Notes under the pieces: generated by a model | Database searches by the model: none | What the model saw: only the letters and a program-made list of their open reading frames with translations | Told to the model about the DNA's origin: nothing | Origin: Extibacter muris | GTDB taxonomy: Bacteria; Bacillota; Clostridia; Lachnospirales; Lachnospiraceae | DNA length: 64,000 nt | Assembly: GCF_004345005.1 (NCBI RefSeq) | Contig: NZ_SMMX01000002.1 | Span: 186,001 to 250,000, forward strand | Direction: 5' to 3' | In this document: positions 1 through 8,905 of the stretch, in pieces | Position numbering within the stretch: the first letter of the stretch is position 1 | Layout of the letters: the number at the start of each line of letters is the position of its first letter | Position numbers and translations under genes: made by a program

Positions 1-1840
1 CACGAAGATGACAAAAAACAAGCACGATGTAGGGGATGACATGATTGCCTACCACGTCGCGAGGGCAAATGCCGGATGTGCGCTCAACATATTTGAATGC
101 GTCTCTCTATGTCCCGCGCCCCATGCCTACATGTACATGGGACTCTATAACGACCATCATGTCAGCCAGCTTAAGAAGCTGACCGACGCGGTACATGAAG
201 TGGGCGGAAAGATGGGAGTCCAGCTGTGGCACGGAGGATTCAGCCCTCAGATGTTCTTTGACGAGACGAATACATTAGAGTCTCCGGATACGCTCACGGT
301 AGAGCGCATCCATGAAATCGTGAAAGAATTTGGACGCGGGGCAAGGCTTGCCGTGCAGGCAGGATTTGACGCGGTGGAGTTCCATGCGGCCCACAGCTAT
401 CTGCCCCATGAATTCCTGAGCCCGGGAATGAACAAACGGACCGACGAGTATGGCGGAAGCTTTGAGAACCGCTGCAGGTTCTGTTTTGAAGTCATCAAGG
501 AGATTCGTGAGAATATACCGGATGATATGCCGTTCTTCATGCGTGTCGGCTGTATCGATGAGCTGATGGAACAAGTCATGACAGAGGAAGAGATTGTCGA
601 GTTCATCAACAGGAGTGCGGATCTTGGTGTAGACGTGGCAGATATTTCGCGTGGAAACGCCATGTCCTTTGCAACCGTATATGAGGTCCCTCCATTCAAT
701 CTGCCTCATGGCTTCAATATAGAGAATATCTACAATATAAAGAAGCAGATCAAGATCCCTGTAGTCGGCGTCGGGCGTATCAATACCGGAGCGATGGCTA
801 ATAAAGTGATCGAGGAAGGCAAGTTTGACCTTGTAGCCATCGGGCGTGCGCAGCTCGTTGACCCCGAGTGGGTGACAAAAGTACGAGAAGGGAGGGAAGA
901 ACTGATACGACACTGTATCGGCTGCGACCAGGGATGCTACGATGCCGTTATCAATCCGAAGATGAGGCACATCACATGTACGAGGAATCCGATGCTCTGC
1001 CTGGAGTATAAGGGGCTTCCGAAGACGGATACGCCGAAGAAGGTTATGATTGCAGGAGGAGGGATGGCAGGACTCCTTGCCGCAGAGGTCCTCAAGAAAC
1101 GGGGCCATGAGCCGGTTATCTTTGAAGCTTCAGGTGCGCTTGCAGGGCAGTTCACGCTGGCAGGCGTCTCACCGATGAAACAGGACTGGGCTGCCGCTGC
1201 AAAATGGGAAGCAGAGGAGATTGGACGTCTTGGCATCGAGTTCCACCTGAATACGGCTGTGACTCCGGAACTGATAGAGGAATTTGCGCCGGACCATGTC
1301 ATCATCGCAACTGGTTCAGAGTATGTAGCGCCTGCCATACCTGGCATCGACGGTCCGAACGTATACACCCAGTATGAAGTGCTCAAAGGGGAAGCGAAGC
1401 CTTCCGGCCATGTGGCGGTAATCGGATGCGGGCTCGTAGGAGTGGAAGTTGCAGAGCTGCTTGCGTCCAGAGGGGTCCAGGTCACTGCCATGGAGAAGAA
1501 GGGCGTCGGAACCGGACTGAATATGCTCAGAAGGATGCTCATGAACCCGGAATTCAAACATTACAAGATTGCCAAGATGTCAGGAGCGCTTGTGACAAGC
1601 CTGGAGGCGGGAAAGGTAAATTACGAGATTACCGACAGGAAGACGAAGGAAGTAAGCCAGGGGACGCTGGAATGCGACGCAGTGGTCATCTGCACGGGAA
1701 TCACGTCCCGTCCATGCGAGGAACTGAAAGCGAAGTGCGAGGCGTCCGGAATCCCGGTACAGGTCATCGGAGATGCCGCGGCGGCCAGAGACGCAAGAGA
1801 AGCGACCTTCGAGGGATATGAAGCGGCAATGTCACTGTAA
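1..1840 (+). CDS. baiCD: BaiCD, NADH:flavin oxidoreductase (partial, 5' end outside window)
   Basis: Old-yellow-enzyme-like 3-oxo-Delta4-steroid oxidoreductase of the bile acid 7alpha-dehydroxylation pathway. The frame is open from base 2, where codons for Thr-Lys precede the first Met. That Met aligns with about residue 30 of the 639-residue C. scindens BaiCD as I remember it, so roughly 29 residues lie outside the window. Domains in order are a TIM-barrel FMN domain (first ~330 residues, with HAAHSYLPHEFLSP and NKRTDEYGGS), a 4Fe-4S motif CIGCDQGC with a later Cys in ITCTRN, and a C-terminal FAD/NAD domain (GGGMAG near residue 350, then a second Rossmann motif GCGLVG). It is the first visible gene of the bai operon, and baiE follows after about 50 bp. 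Confidence 0.95.
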   Translation, partial: TKMTKNKHDVGDDMIAYHVARANAGCALNIFECVSLCPAPHAYMYMGLYNDHHVSQLKKLTDAVHEVGGKMGVQLWHGGFSPQMFFDETNTLESPDTLTVERIHEIVKEFGRGARLAVQAGFDAVEFHAAHSYLPHEFLSPGMNKRTDEYGGSFENRCRFCFEVIKEIRENIPDDMPFFMRVGCIDELMEQVMTEEEIVEFINRSADLGVDVADISRGNAMSFATVYEVPPFNLPHGFNIENIYNIKKQIKIPVVGVGRINTGAMANKVIEEGKFDLVAIGRAQLVDPEWVTKVREGREELIRHCIGCDQGCYDAVINPKMRHITCTRNPMLCLEYKGLPKTDTPKKVMIAGGGMAGLLAAEVLKKRGHEPVIFEASGALAGQFTLAGVSPMKQDWAAAAKWEAEEIGRLGIEFHLNTAVTPELIEEFAPDHVIIATGSEYVAPAIPGIDGPNVYTQYEVLKGEAKPSGHVAVIGCGLVGVEVAELLASRGVQVTAMEKKGVGTGLNMLRRMLMNPEFKHYKIAKMSGALVTSLEAGKVNYEITDRKTKEVSQGTLECDAVVICTGITSRPCEELKAKCEASGIPVQVIGDAAAARDAREATFEGYEAAMSL

Positions 1841-1890
1841 CTGTAACGGCCAAAGCCATAGCAAGAATGAAAAAAGAAAGGATGACAGAT

Positions 1891-2400
1891 ATGAGTATAG
1901 AACAAAGATTAGAAGCATTGGAAAAAGAGATACAGAGATTAAAAGATATTGAAGAGATTAGAAAATTGAAAGGCCAGTATTTCCGCTGCCTTGACGGCAA
2001 ATTTTGGGATGAATTGGAGACGACACTGTCACCAAACATCGTGACCTCTTACTCCGATGGCAAGCTCGTGTTTCACGGGCCCAAGGAGGTCACGGATTAT
2101 TTCAAGAAGACGATGCCGAAAGAGGAGATCAGCATGCACATGGGGCATACGCCGGAAATTACAATAGACAGCGATACTACCGCGACCGGCAAATGGTATC
2201 TGGAAGATAAGCTTATCTTTACCGAAGGAAGCAAATACGCAGGAGCAGGAGTCAACGGCGGAGCGTTCTATACGGATAAGTATGAGAAGGTAGACGGCAA
2301 GTGGTATATTCTTGAGACGGGATATCTGCGCGTATACGAAGAGCACTTTTTCCGTGATCCGAAGATCAATATAACGATGAACATGCATAAAACGAAATAA
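1891..2400 (+). CDS. baiE: BaiE, bile acid 7alpha-dehydratase
   Basis: SnoaL/NTF2-fold dehydratase that removes the 7alpha-hydroxyl from 3-oxo-Delta4 bile acid intermediates, the committing step of 7alpha-dehydroxylation. Starting at MSIEQ gives 169 residues, close to the ~166 of the C. scindens enzyme. With this start the known catalytic residues fall in place: Tyr30, Asp35 and His83 (in MHMGH), with Arg147 equivalent to Arg146 of C. scindens because of a one-residue insertion. Upstream in-frame Met codons at 1867 and 1882 are less likely, since AAAGG lies shortly before 1891. The next gene is baiF, 26 bp on. In C. scindens baiA2 would come between them. Confidence 0.95.
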   Translation: MSIEQRLEALEKEIQRLKDIEEIRKLKGQYFRCLDGKFWDELETTLSPNIVTSYSDGKLVFHGPKEVTDYFKKTMPKEEISMHMGHTPEITIDSDTTATGKWYLEDKLIFTEGSKYAGAGVNGGAFYTDKYEKVDGKWYILETGYLRVYEEHFFRDPKINITMNMHKTK

Positions 2401-2426
2401 TCAAAGAGAAAAGGAGAAATGAAAAG

Positions 2427-3701
2427 ATGGCTGGATTAAAAGATTTTCCTAAATTTGGTGCCCTTGCAGGGCTGAAAATACTCGATAGCGGATCTAACAT
2501 AGCTGGACCTCTGGGCGGAGGGCTCCTCGCTGAATGCGGTGCCACCGTCATCCACTTTGAAGGGCCGAAGAAACCTGACAATCAGCGTGGCTGGTATGGG
2601 TATCCTCAGAACCACAGGAATCAGCTTTCTATGGTAGCTGATATCAAATCCGAGGAAGGCCGCGACATATTCCTGAAGCTGATCCAATGGGCGGATATAT
2701 GGGTAGAATCTTCCAAAGGCGGACAGTATGACAGGCTTGGACTTTCCGATGAAGAAATCTGGAAGGTGAATCCTAAGATTGCTATCGTGCATGTATCAGG
2801 ATATGGACAGACAGGCGATCCAAGCTATGTCTCACGTGCTTCTTATGACGCGGTGGGGCAGGCGTTCAGCGGATACATGTCTCTGAACGGGACGACAGAG
2901 GCGCTGAAGATCAACCCGTACCTGAGCGACTTTGCGTGTGGCCTGACCACGTGCTGGGCGATGCTGGCATGCTATGTGAGCACGATCCTGACCGGAAAAG
3001 GAGAATCCGTAGATGTCGCCCAGTATGAGGCGCTTGCCCGCATAATGGACGGACGGGTGATGCAGTTTGCAACGGATGGCGTCAAAGTACCAAGGACCGG
3101 CAATAAAGACGGGCAGGCAGCGCTCTTCAGCTTCTATACGTGCAAGGACAAGAGGACGATATTCATCGGCATGACAGGAGCCGAAGTGTGTAAGCGGGGC
3201 TTTCCGATTATCGGGCTGCCGGTGCCAGGTTCAGGGGATCCGGATTTTCCGGAGGGATTCACGGGATGGCTGATCGATTCTCCGGTAGGACGCCGTATGG
3301 AAGCAGCGATGGAAGCCTATGTCGCAGAGCACACGATGGAAGAGGTCGAGGCCGTCATGCAGGAGAACCAGATTCCATGCCAGAGAGTGTATGAGCTGGA
3401 GGACTGCATCAGCGACCCGCACTGGAAGGCGCGCGAGACGATTACGGAATGGGATGACCCGATGCTCGGGCATGTGACCGGACTCGGGCTTATCAATAAG
3501 TTCAAGAACAATCCTTCAAAAATATGGAGAGGGGCTCCGCTGTTCGGCATGGATAACAGAGACATCCTGAGAGATCTGGGATATACGGATGAGGAGATTG
3601 ACGGATTGTATGCAAAAGGCATCACGAACGAATTCGACAGGGACACAACGATAAAGCGCTACCGTCTGAAGGAAGTGATTCCTCATATGAAGGATGAATA
3701 G
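2427..3701 (+). CDS. baiF: BaiF, bile acid CoA transferase (type III)
   Basis: Family III CoA transferase (CaiB/BaiF) of 424 residues. In the bai pathway it moves CoA between bile acids, recycling CoA from the end product onto new primary bile acids without ATP cost. The start is preceded by AAAGGAG. Visible signatures are the N-terminal GLKILDSGSNIAGPLGG, typical of the family's CoA-binding fold, and the catalytic Asp at residue 168 in NPYLSDFACG, matching the Asp169 reported for the C. scindens protein. It lies between baiE and baiG in a same-strand operon. Length agrees with the family. Confidence 0.94.
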   Translation: MAGLKDFPKFGALAGLKILDSGSNIAGPLGGGLLAECGATVIHFEGPKKPDNQRGWYGYPQNHRNQLSMVADIKSEEGRDIFLKLIQWADIWVESSKGGQYDRLGLSDEEIWKVNPKIAIVHVSGYGQTGDPSYVSRASYDAVGQAFSGYMSLNGTTEALKINPYLSDFACGLTTCWAMLACYVSTILTGKGESVDVAQYEALARIMDGRVMQFATDGVKVPRTGNKDGQAALFSFYTCKDKRTIFIGMTGAEVCKRGFPIIGLPVPGSGDPDFPEGFTGWLIDSPVGRRMEAAMEAYVAEHTMEEVEAVMQENQIPCQRVYELEDCISDPHWKARETITEWDDPMLGHVTGLGLINKFKNNPSKIWRGAPLFGMDNRDILRDLGYTDEEIDGLYAKGITNEFDRDTTIKRYRLKEVIPHMKDE

Positions 3702-3755
3702 CACCGGTCCCCAGTGGTACTACATACTGGTCATATATGCTAAAGGAGAGAGATT

Positions 3756-5183
3756 ATGAATACTGCAACCAAATCAAACTATAAGAAGGGTTTTGTTCCA
3801 TATGCGGTAGCCGCACTTCTTGTCAGCCTTATCGGTGGATTTACAGCCGTTCTGGGCCCGGCATTTGTCGCGGATATCGGGATTGATTACAGTAATACGA
3901 CATGGATTTCACTGGCACTGGCAATGTCCACCGCAGCCTGCGCGCCTATCCTGGGCAAGCTTGGCGACGTGCTCGGACGGCGCACGACGCTGCTGCTCGG
4001 CATCCTGATCTTCACGGCAGGAAATGCTCTGACCGCGGTTGCCACTTCGCTGGCCTTCATGCTGGCGGCCCGGTTTATCGTAGGTATCGGAACCGCCGCA
4101 ATCTCGCCGGTAGTCATGGCATACATCGTCACAGAGTATCCGCCGGAGGAGACGGGAAAAGGTTTTGCGGTCTATATGCTCATATCAAGCGGCGCTGTCG
4201 TCATCGGACCAACGTGCGGCGGCCTCATCATGAATGCGGCTGGCTGGCGTGTGATGATGTGGGTATGCGTGACGCTCTGTGCAGCCGTATTTTTTATCTG
4301 CATGTTTATGATTAAGAAGACTGCGTTCCAGAAGAGGAAGCTCACAGACTTTGACCGTATCGGCTCTGTCCTCGTCCTCATATTCTTCAGTCTGCTTCTG
4401 TGCGTACCGTCCTTTGGACAGAATATCGGATGGGGCTCCGTTCAGTTCATCTCCGTTGCGGCTGTTGCAGCGGTATCTCTGCTCTGCCTTATCTTTGTGG
4501 AGAGGAAAGCGGGCAACCCTATATTCAATGGAACGTTCATGGCACGCAAGGCATTTATCCTGCCGGTGATCATACTTTTCCTGACCCAGGGCCTTATGCA
4601 GGCAAACATGACGAACGTCATCGTATTTGTACGCTATACGCAGCCGGATAATGTCATCATATCCAGCTTTGCAATCTCTATCATGTACATCGGCATGTCG
4701 CTCGGCTCCGTAATCATAGGACCGATGGCAGACAAGAAGGAGCCAAGGACCGTACTTACCTTCTCCCTGCTGCTGACAGGTATCGGCTGCGGCATCATGT
4801 ATTTCTTTACAGAAGGTTCTTCGGTTGCCATCTTTGCGGCGGCGCTGGGTATTCTTGGTGTCGGACTGGGAGGCAATGCGACTATCTTTATGAAAGTGGC
4901 CCTGTCGGGGCTGTCGAACGAGGTGGCCGGCTCAGGCACAGGTACATATGGATTGTTCCGTGACATATCGGCGCCGTTCGGCGTAGCCGTATTCGTGCCG
5001 CTGTTCACGAACGGCGTGACAAGCCGCATGGCGGAAGCCGTGGCGGGAGGAGCGAGCGAGGGGGCTGCCACTTTGCTGGCGGCGGTATCATCGATCAAGA
5101 CGCTGACCATCTTCGAGCTTGGCTGCGTAGCAGCCGGTATTGTCGCAGTTCGGATGCTGCCGAGAATACATCAGAAGAATTAA
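3756..5183 (+). CDS. baiG: BaiG, bile acid transporter (MFS)
   Basis: Major facilitator superfamily transporter of 475 residues. BaiG of C. scindens is a proton-dependent importer of unconjugated primary bile acids. The sequence has many hydrophobic helices (about 14 by eye) and the MFS loop 2-3 motif GKLGDVLGRRTTLL near residue 70. The start at 3756 is preceded by AAAGGAGAGAG. It lies between baiF and baiH, 19 bp before baiH, so cotranscription is likely. The family assignment is direct from sequence, and the substrate follows from operon context and similarity to remembered BaiG. Confidence 0.93.
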   Translation: MNTATKSNYKKGFVPYAVAALLVSLIGGFTAVLGPAFVADIGIDYSNTTWISLALAMSTAACAPILGKLGDVLGRRTTLLLGILIFTAGNALTAVATSLAFMLAARFIVGIGTAAISPVVMAYIVTEYPPEETGKGFAVYMLISSGAVVIGPTCGGLIMNAAGWRVMMWVCVTLCAAVFFICMFMIKKTAFQKRKLTDFDRIGSVLVLIFFSLLLCVPSFGQNIGWGSVQFISVAAVAAVSLLCLIFVERKAGNPIFNGTFMARKAFILPVIILFLTQGLMQANMTNVIVFVRYTQPDNVIISSFAISIMYIGMSLGSVIIGPMADKKEPRTVLTFSLLLTGIGCGIMYFFTEGSSVAIFAAALGILGVGLGGNATIFMKVALSGLSNEVAGSGTGTYGLFRDISAPFGVAVFVPLFTNGVTSRMAEAVAGGASEGAATLLAAVSSIKTLTIFELGCVAAGIVAVRMLPRIHQKN

Positions 5184-5202
5184 AGAAAAGAGGTAATTTT
5201 AC

Positions 5203-7188
5203 ATGGATATGAAAGATTCCAAACTATTTTCCCCGCTTAAGGTCGGTTCCCTGACGCTTAAGAACCGGGTAGGCATGGCTCCTATGAGCATGGATTATGA
5301 GGCGGAAGACGGTACGGTGCCGAAGAAGCTGGCGGACATATTTGTCCGCCGGGCGGAAGGCGGAACGGGTTATGTCGTCATAGACGCTGTTACGATAGAC
5401 CGTAATTACCAGTACATCGGTAATACGACATGCCTTGATTCAGACAGCCTTGTGCCTCAGTTTAAGGAATTTGCAGACAGGGTAAGCGCTGCCGGCAGTA
5501 CGCTCATTCCGCAGATTATCCATCCAGGTCCGGAATCCATCTGCGGGTTCCGGAAGATACCGCCGCTTGGGCCGTCTGTGAACACGAATGCCAACTGTCA
5601 TGTGAGCCGTTCCATAAGCATTGAAGAGATACATACGGTCATACGGCAGTTCGGAGCGGCCGCACGGCGCGCGGAAGAAGCCGGATGCGGGGGCATCTCC
5701 CTGCACTGTGCACATGCATATATGCTTCCCGGGGCTTTCCTGTCTCCGCTTCGCAACAAACGTATGGATGAGTACGGCGGCTGTCTTGACAACCGGGCAC
5801 GGTTCATCATCGAAGTGATAGAAGAAGTAAGAAGAAATGTCAGCCCGGATTTCCCGGTATTCTTAAGGATATCAGGAGATGAACGGGCAGAGGGAGGGAA
5901 CTCCCTGGAGGATATGCTCTATCTGGCACCGAAGTTCGAGGAGGCTGGCGTGAACCTGCTGGAAGTGTCCGGAGGGACGCAGTATGAAGGGCTGGAATAC
6001 ATCATACCAAGCCAGAGCAAACGCATCGGCATGAACATCTATGAGGCGGCTGAGATCAAGAAAGTGGTCGGCATTCCCGTCTATGCGGTAGGGAAGATCA
6101 ACGATATCAGGTACGCGGCAGATATCGTAGAGAGGGGAATCGTGGACGGCGTATCCATAGGACGGCCGCTGCTTGCGGATCCAGATCTGTGCAACAAGGC
6201 TTATGAAAACCGTTTTGATGATATCACCCCATGCGGAAGCTGCGGCGGGAGCTGTATCACCAGGTCGGCCCAGAGCCCGCAGTGCCGCTGCCATATCAAT
6301 CCCCTCGTGGGGCGGGAGTACGATTTTCCGGCCGTACCGGCCCAGAAGCCGAAGAAGACGCTGATCATCGGGGCAGGCCCTGGAGGAATGTATGCGGCCG
6401 TAACCGCTGCGGAGAGGGGACATCAAGTCACTGTCTGGGAAGCTGACGATACAATCGGGGGCCAGCTTAACATGGCAGTCGTGTCACCCGGCAAGCAGGA
6501 GATGACCAAATGGCTCGTCCACCTGAATCACAGGGCTAAAAAGGCGGGTGTCGAGTTCGTGTTCGGCAAGGATGCTACGGCGGAAGATGTGAAGGGGTTT
6601 GCCCCGGATGCTGTCATCGTCGCAACCGGCGCCAGACCTCTCGTACCTCCGATCAAAGGGACGAAAGAATATCCGGTGCTCACGGCCCATGATTTCCTGC
6701 GCGGCAGATTCGTCATTCCGAAGGGGCGTGTCTGCGTCCTCGGTGGCGGCGCCGTGGCGTGCGAGACTGCCGAGACGATACTTGCGAATGCCCGGCCGAC
6801 TGCTTTTACGAGGGGCTATGAAGCCAGCATCGGGGATGTAGAAGTGACGCTTGTCGAGATGCTGCCCCAGCTGCTGACCGGCGTATGCGAGCCGAATCGT
6901 GCGCCGATGCTGCGTAAGCTTAAAAAAGGCGGGGTACAGATCAATGTGAATACGAAGATCCTGGAAGTTACGGACCATGACGTGAAAGTCCAGCGCAGCG
7001 ACGGAACGGAAGAATGGCTGAAAGGCTTCGACTATATCCTCTTCGGGCTTGGGTCGAGGAACTATGACCCGCTTTCCGGCAGCCTGAAAGAATTTGTCCC
7101 GGAAGTACACGTCATCGGCGATGCCGTGCGGGCGCGCCAGGCAAGCTATGCCATGTGGGAAGGATTTGAAGCTGCCTATGGTCTGTAG
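5203..7188 (+). CDS. baiH: BaiH, NADH:flavin oxidoreductase
   Basis: Paralogue of BaiCD, 661 residues, acting on 3-oxo-Delta4 intermediates. Published work assigns it to the 7beta/allo or reductive arm, and I do not resolve which from sequence. Visible parts are an N-terminal FMN TIM barrel (NRVGMAPMSMDYE, HCAHAYMLPGAFLSP, NKRMDEYGG), an iron-sulfur motif CGSCGGSC followed by CRCHINP, and a C-terminal FAD/NAD domain (GAGPGGMYAA near residue 391 and GGGAVACETAE). The start has an AAAGAGG site upstream. It is followed by baiI after 65 bp. Overall it matches remembered BaiH closely along its whole length. Confidence 0.94.
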   Translation: MDMKDSKLFSPLKVGSLTLKNRVGMAPMSMDYEAEDGTVPKKLADIFVRRAEGGTGYVVIDAVTIDRNYQYIGNTTCLDSDSLVPQFKEFADRVSAAGSTLIPQIIHPGPESICGFRKIPPLGPSVNTNANCHVSRSISIEEIHTVIRQFGAAARRAEEAGCGGISLHCAHAYMLPGAFLSPLRNKRMDEYGGCLDNRARFIIEVIEEVRRNVSPDFPVFLRISGDERAEGGNSLEDMLYLAPKFEEAGVNLLEVSGGTQYEGLEYIIPSQSKRIGMNIYEAAEIKKVVGIPVYAVGKINDIRYAADIVERGIVDGVSIGRPLLADPDLCNKAYENRFDDITPCGSCGGSCITRSAQSPQCRCHINPLVGREYDFPAVPAQKPKKTLIIGAGPGGMYAAVTAAERGHQVTVWEADDTIGGQLNMAVVSPGKQEMTKWLVHLNHRAKKAGVEFVFGKDATAEDVKGFAPDAVIVATGARPLVPPIKGTKEYPVLTAHDFLRGRFVIPKGRVCVLGGGAVACETAETILANARPTAFTRGYEASIGDVEVTLVEMLPQLLTGVCEPNRAPMLRKLKKGGVQINVNTKILEVTDHDVKVQRSDGTEEWLKGFDYILFGLGSRNYDPLSGSLKEFVPEVHVIGDAVRARQASYAMWEGFEAAYGL

Positions 7189-7253
7189 CGGGCGCTATGA
7201 ACGGTCGGCTTTCGGGCCGCGGCACATGTTTCGGCTAAAAGGAGGCGGAGAAA

Positions 7254-7796
7254 ATGGCGGTTAAGATCATGTCCAGAGAGCAGAAAGATGACGCTTTGAT
7301 CATGGAAGTCATCAGGAATGCCCGGAAACAGGACTATACGCCGGATTTATTATGTGAGCTTCAGAAAGTGGTTGAGACGAAATACTACTACTGGTGGCTC
7401 ATGGATATGAAAAAAGAGGAATGTGCAAGAGAGCTGTTTGCAAAGGACTTCTCCTATTATTATAATGGCTATCTCGTGACGGAAGACGGAGCGGAACAGG
7501 CAAGGACATCCAAGTGGACCAATTCGGCACTCGTGACGATGCACATGGGCCATCAGCCTATGGTATGGCTTATAGATCAGACCCATGCCCGCGGCATATT
7601 CCAGTATGAAGACCATCATGTATCCATAGAAGACGGCAGCGAGATAGAGACATGGATGGTATATTGCGATGATTTTAAGAAGTATGAGGATGGCAGCTGG
7701 CACATCAGCACGATGCGCATGTATCCGAAGCAGTCCGACGGCCGGTACCGGAATCCCTTCCCGCCGGACGGCTGGATACCTGAGGGATGGGAGTAA
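7254..7796 (+). CDS. baiI: BaiI, SnoaL-like bile acid dehydratase homologue
   Basis: SnoaL/NTF2-fold protein of 180 residues, distantly related to BaiE. In other bai operons it is the last gene and is proposed, not firmly proven, to act on 7beta-hydroxy or Delta5 substrates. It keeps the MHMGHQP segment that corresponds to the catalytic His region of BaiE. A strong ribosome site (AAAGGAGG) precedes the start. The stop codon lies 2 bp from the stop of a convergent minus-strand gene, so the operon ends here. I see no clear rho-independent terminator in between. Confidence 0.88.
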   Translation: MAVKIMSREQKDDALIMEVIRNARKQDYTPDLLCELQKVVETKYYYWWLMDMKKEECARELFAKDFSYYYNGYLVTEDGAEQARTSKWTNSALVTMHMGHQPMVWLIDQTHARGIFQYEDHHVSIEDGSEIETWMVYCDDFKKYEDGSWHISTMRMYPKQSDGRYRNPFPPDGWIPEGWE

Positions 7797-7798
7797 GG

Positions 7799-8101
7799 TC
7801 AAGGCCGTATCCCGTCCACTGTTATATATCTGATGCCAATGACACGCTTAAGACCCAATACCACAGTGTCTTCATAACGAAGAGAAGGAGTAAGCACGAG
7901 GATTTCCCCGACATCACCGGGAATCCGGCGGCTTACTCTTTTTCTGCCTATGAGGCGCTCCGCCGCTTTCCTGTCAGCAAACCTTGCTGTTATCTCAGGT
8001 ACGCCCGTTCACGAATTTGGAGAATAGGCCTCCACAAGTATCGTCTCCAGCTTCTTCTTAATCATATAGTCGACGAGGGGTCTTTCATAGAGCACCTTCA
8101 T
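7799..8101 (-). CDS. Candidate selenoprotein with in-frame UGA (100 residues, Sec31)
   Basis: Reading the minus strand from the ATG at 8101, preceded by GGAG seven bases upstream, the frame runs 30 codons, meets TGA at 8011-8009, then stays open for 69 more codons to a second TGA at 7801-7799. No frameshift is needed. Residue 31 lies in SPNS-U-TGVPE. Just after the UGA is a hairpin with the geometry of a bacterial SECIS (separate entry). The protein begins MKVLYERPLV and ends TVDGIRP, with no signal peptide or membrane segment. The layout (beta strand, Sec/Cys motif, PE, basic centre, C-terminal I.YI.VDGI) faintly recalls the small HesB-like 'CC/Se motif' selenoproteins, but I cannot verify that. 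An upstream in-frame ATG at 8131 (AGGTGG site) is an alternative start. It is divergent from splB. The other reading is a pseudogene with one nonsense codon. Confidence 0.6.
7970..8011 (-). promoter_or_regulatory. Candidate bacterial SECIS hairpin after UGA
   Basis: On the minus strand, ten bases after the UGA (8011-8009), CCTG (7999-7996) pairs with CAGG (7973-7970) around an internal loop. Inside it is a perfect 6-bp stem CAGCAA/TTGCTG (7989-7984 with 7980-7975) closed by the loop GGT. The apical loop starts 25 bases after the UGA, and the whole UGA-to-base length is 42 bases. Known bacterial SECIS elements have a small apical loop starting with G, placed about 16-37 bases from the UGA, and a total length near 40. 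The match is by eye. Confidence 0.55.
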
Positions 8102-8190
8102 ATGAGATCTCCATTCTGCCATGTCAGCCATGCCACCTGCAAAGGCCGACGGTCTGGTTCACATATATTGTACCATGAATGCGGGAAGTG

Positions 8191-8219
8191 TGATAGAAAA
8201 ACTGCGGCAAGGGTATAAT
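8191..8219 (+). promoter_or_regulatory. Possible promoter of splB remnant
   Basis: TGATAG (8191-8196), a 17-base spacer, then TATAAT (8214-8219), about 58 bp before the splB start. The -35 is weak. A sporulation sigma promoter would be expected for an intact splB, so this assignment is tentative. Confidence 0.3.
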
Positions 8220-8276
8220 ATGAGCAGAAAAACGGCTGGGAATAGGACACGTTCGCAGCGATAGAAAGGGAAAATT

Positions 8277-8900
8277 ATGAGATTTGATGCAGTTTATTAT
8301 GAACCGGGCAGCTTGGATTATCCCCTTGGGAAGAAGCTCAAGGAGCAGTTTGGCAGCCTGCCATGGATTCCTATCGAGAGCCATAATGCCATCCAGGAGA
8401 TGAGGGAAAAGCCGAATGCTGAGTTTGGCCGTATGAAGAGGAACCTCATCATCGGCATACGGAAAACGCACAAGTACGTGGAGAACCATAAAGTCTCAGA
8501 TTATCTTGTTCCTTATACATCTTCCGGCTGCACGGCCATGTGCCTGTACTGCTATCTCGTGTGTAATTACAACAAATGCGCTTATCTGCGGCTTTTTGTT
8601 AACCGGGAGCAGATGCTGGACCGTCTCGTCAGACAGGGGGAGAAAAGCAGCAGCCCGCTGACATTTGAGATAGGGAGCAACAGCGACCTTGTCCTGGAGA
8701 ATACGATTACCGGCAATCTGGAGTACACGATACCCAGATTCGTGCGCGAAGGAAGGGGAAAGCTTACTTTTCCGACAAAATTCGATATGGTGGAGCCGCT
8801 TCTTGATCTGGAGCACAGGGGAAAGATTATCTTCCGCATGAGCGTGAATCCACAGCCTCTGATTCAAAACTTTAAAATGTCCGATGGTCCGTCCGGCTGA
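8277..8900 (+). pseudogene. splB: Truncated spore photoproduct lyase
   Basis: N-terminal 200 residues of a spore photoproduct lyase, the radical SAM enzyme that reverses thymine spore photoproducts during germination. The radical SAM cluster motif CTAMCLYC is present near residue 82, followed by the SplB-like CNYNKCAYLRLFVN. The family is about 340 residues long. Here similarity stops after FRMSVNPQP, and a short unrelated tail (LIQNFKMSDGPSG) runs into a stop. The C-terminal part of the barrel with DNA-contact residues is missing, so activity is unlikely. A GGGAAA-rich leader precedes the ATG. The next gene on the other strand begins to read in just after the stop, which suggests a deletion joined the two. 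Confidence 0.8.
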
Positions 8901-8905
8901 CTGCT

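Noticed and set aside
275-1108. 277-codon minus-strand frame inside baiCD
   Set aside because: Shadow of a strongly supported gene on the other strand.
7787-8218. 143-codon plus-strand frame after baiI
   Set aside because: It overlaps the baiI end, lacks a convincing ribosome site and family resemblance, and is explained as the shadow of the minus-strand candidate selenoprotein.
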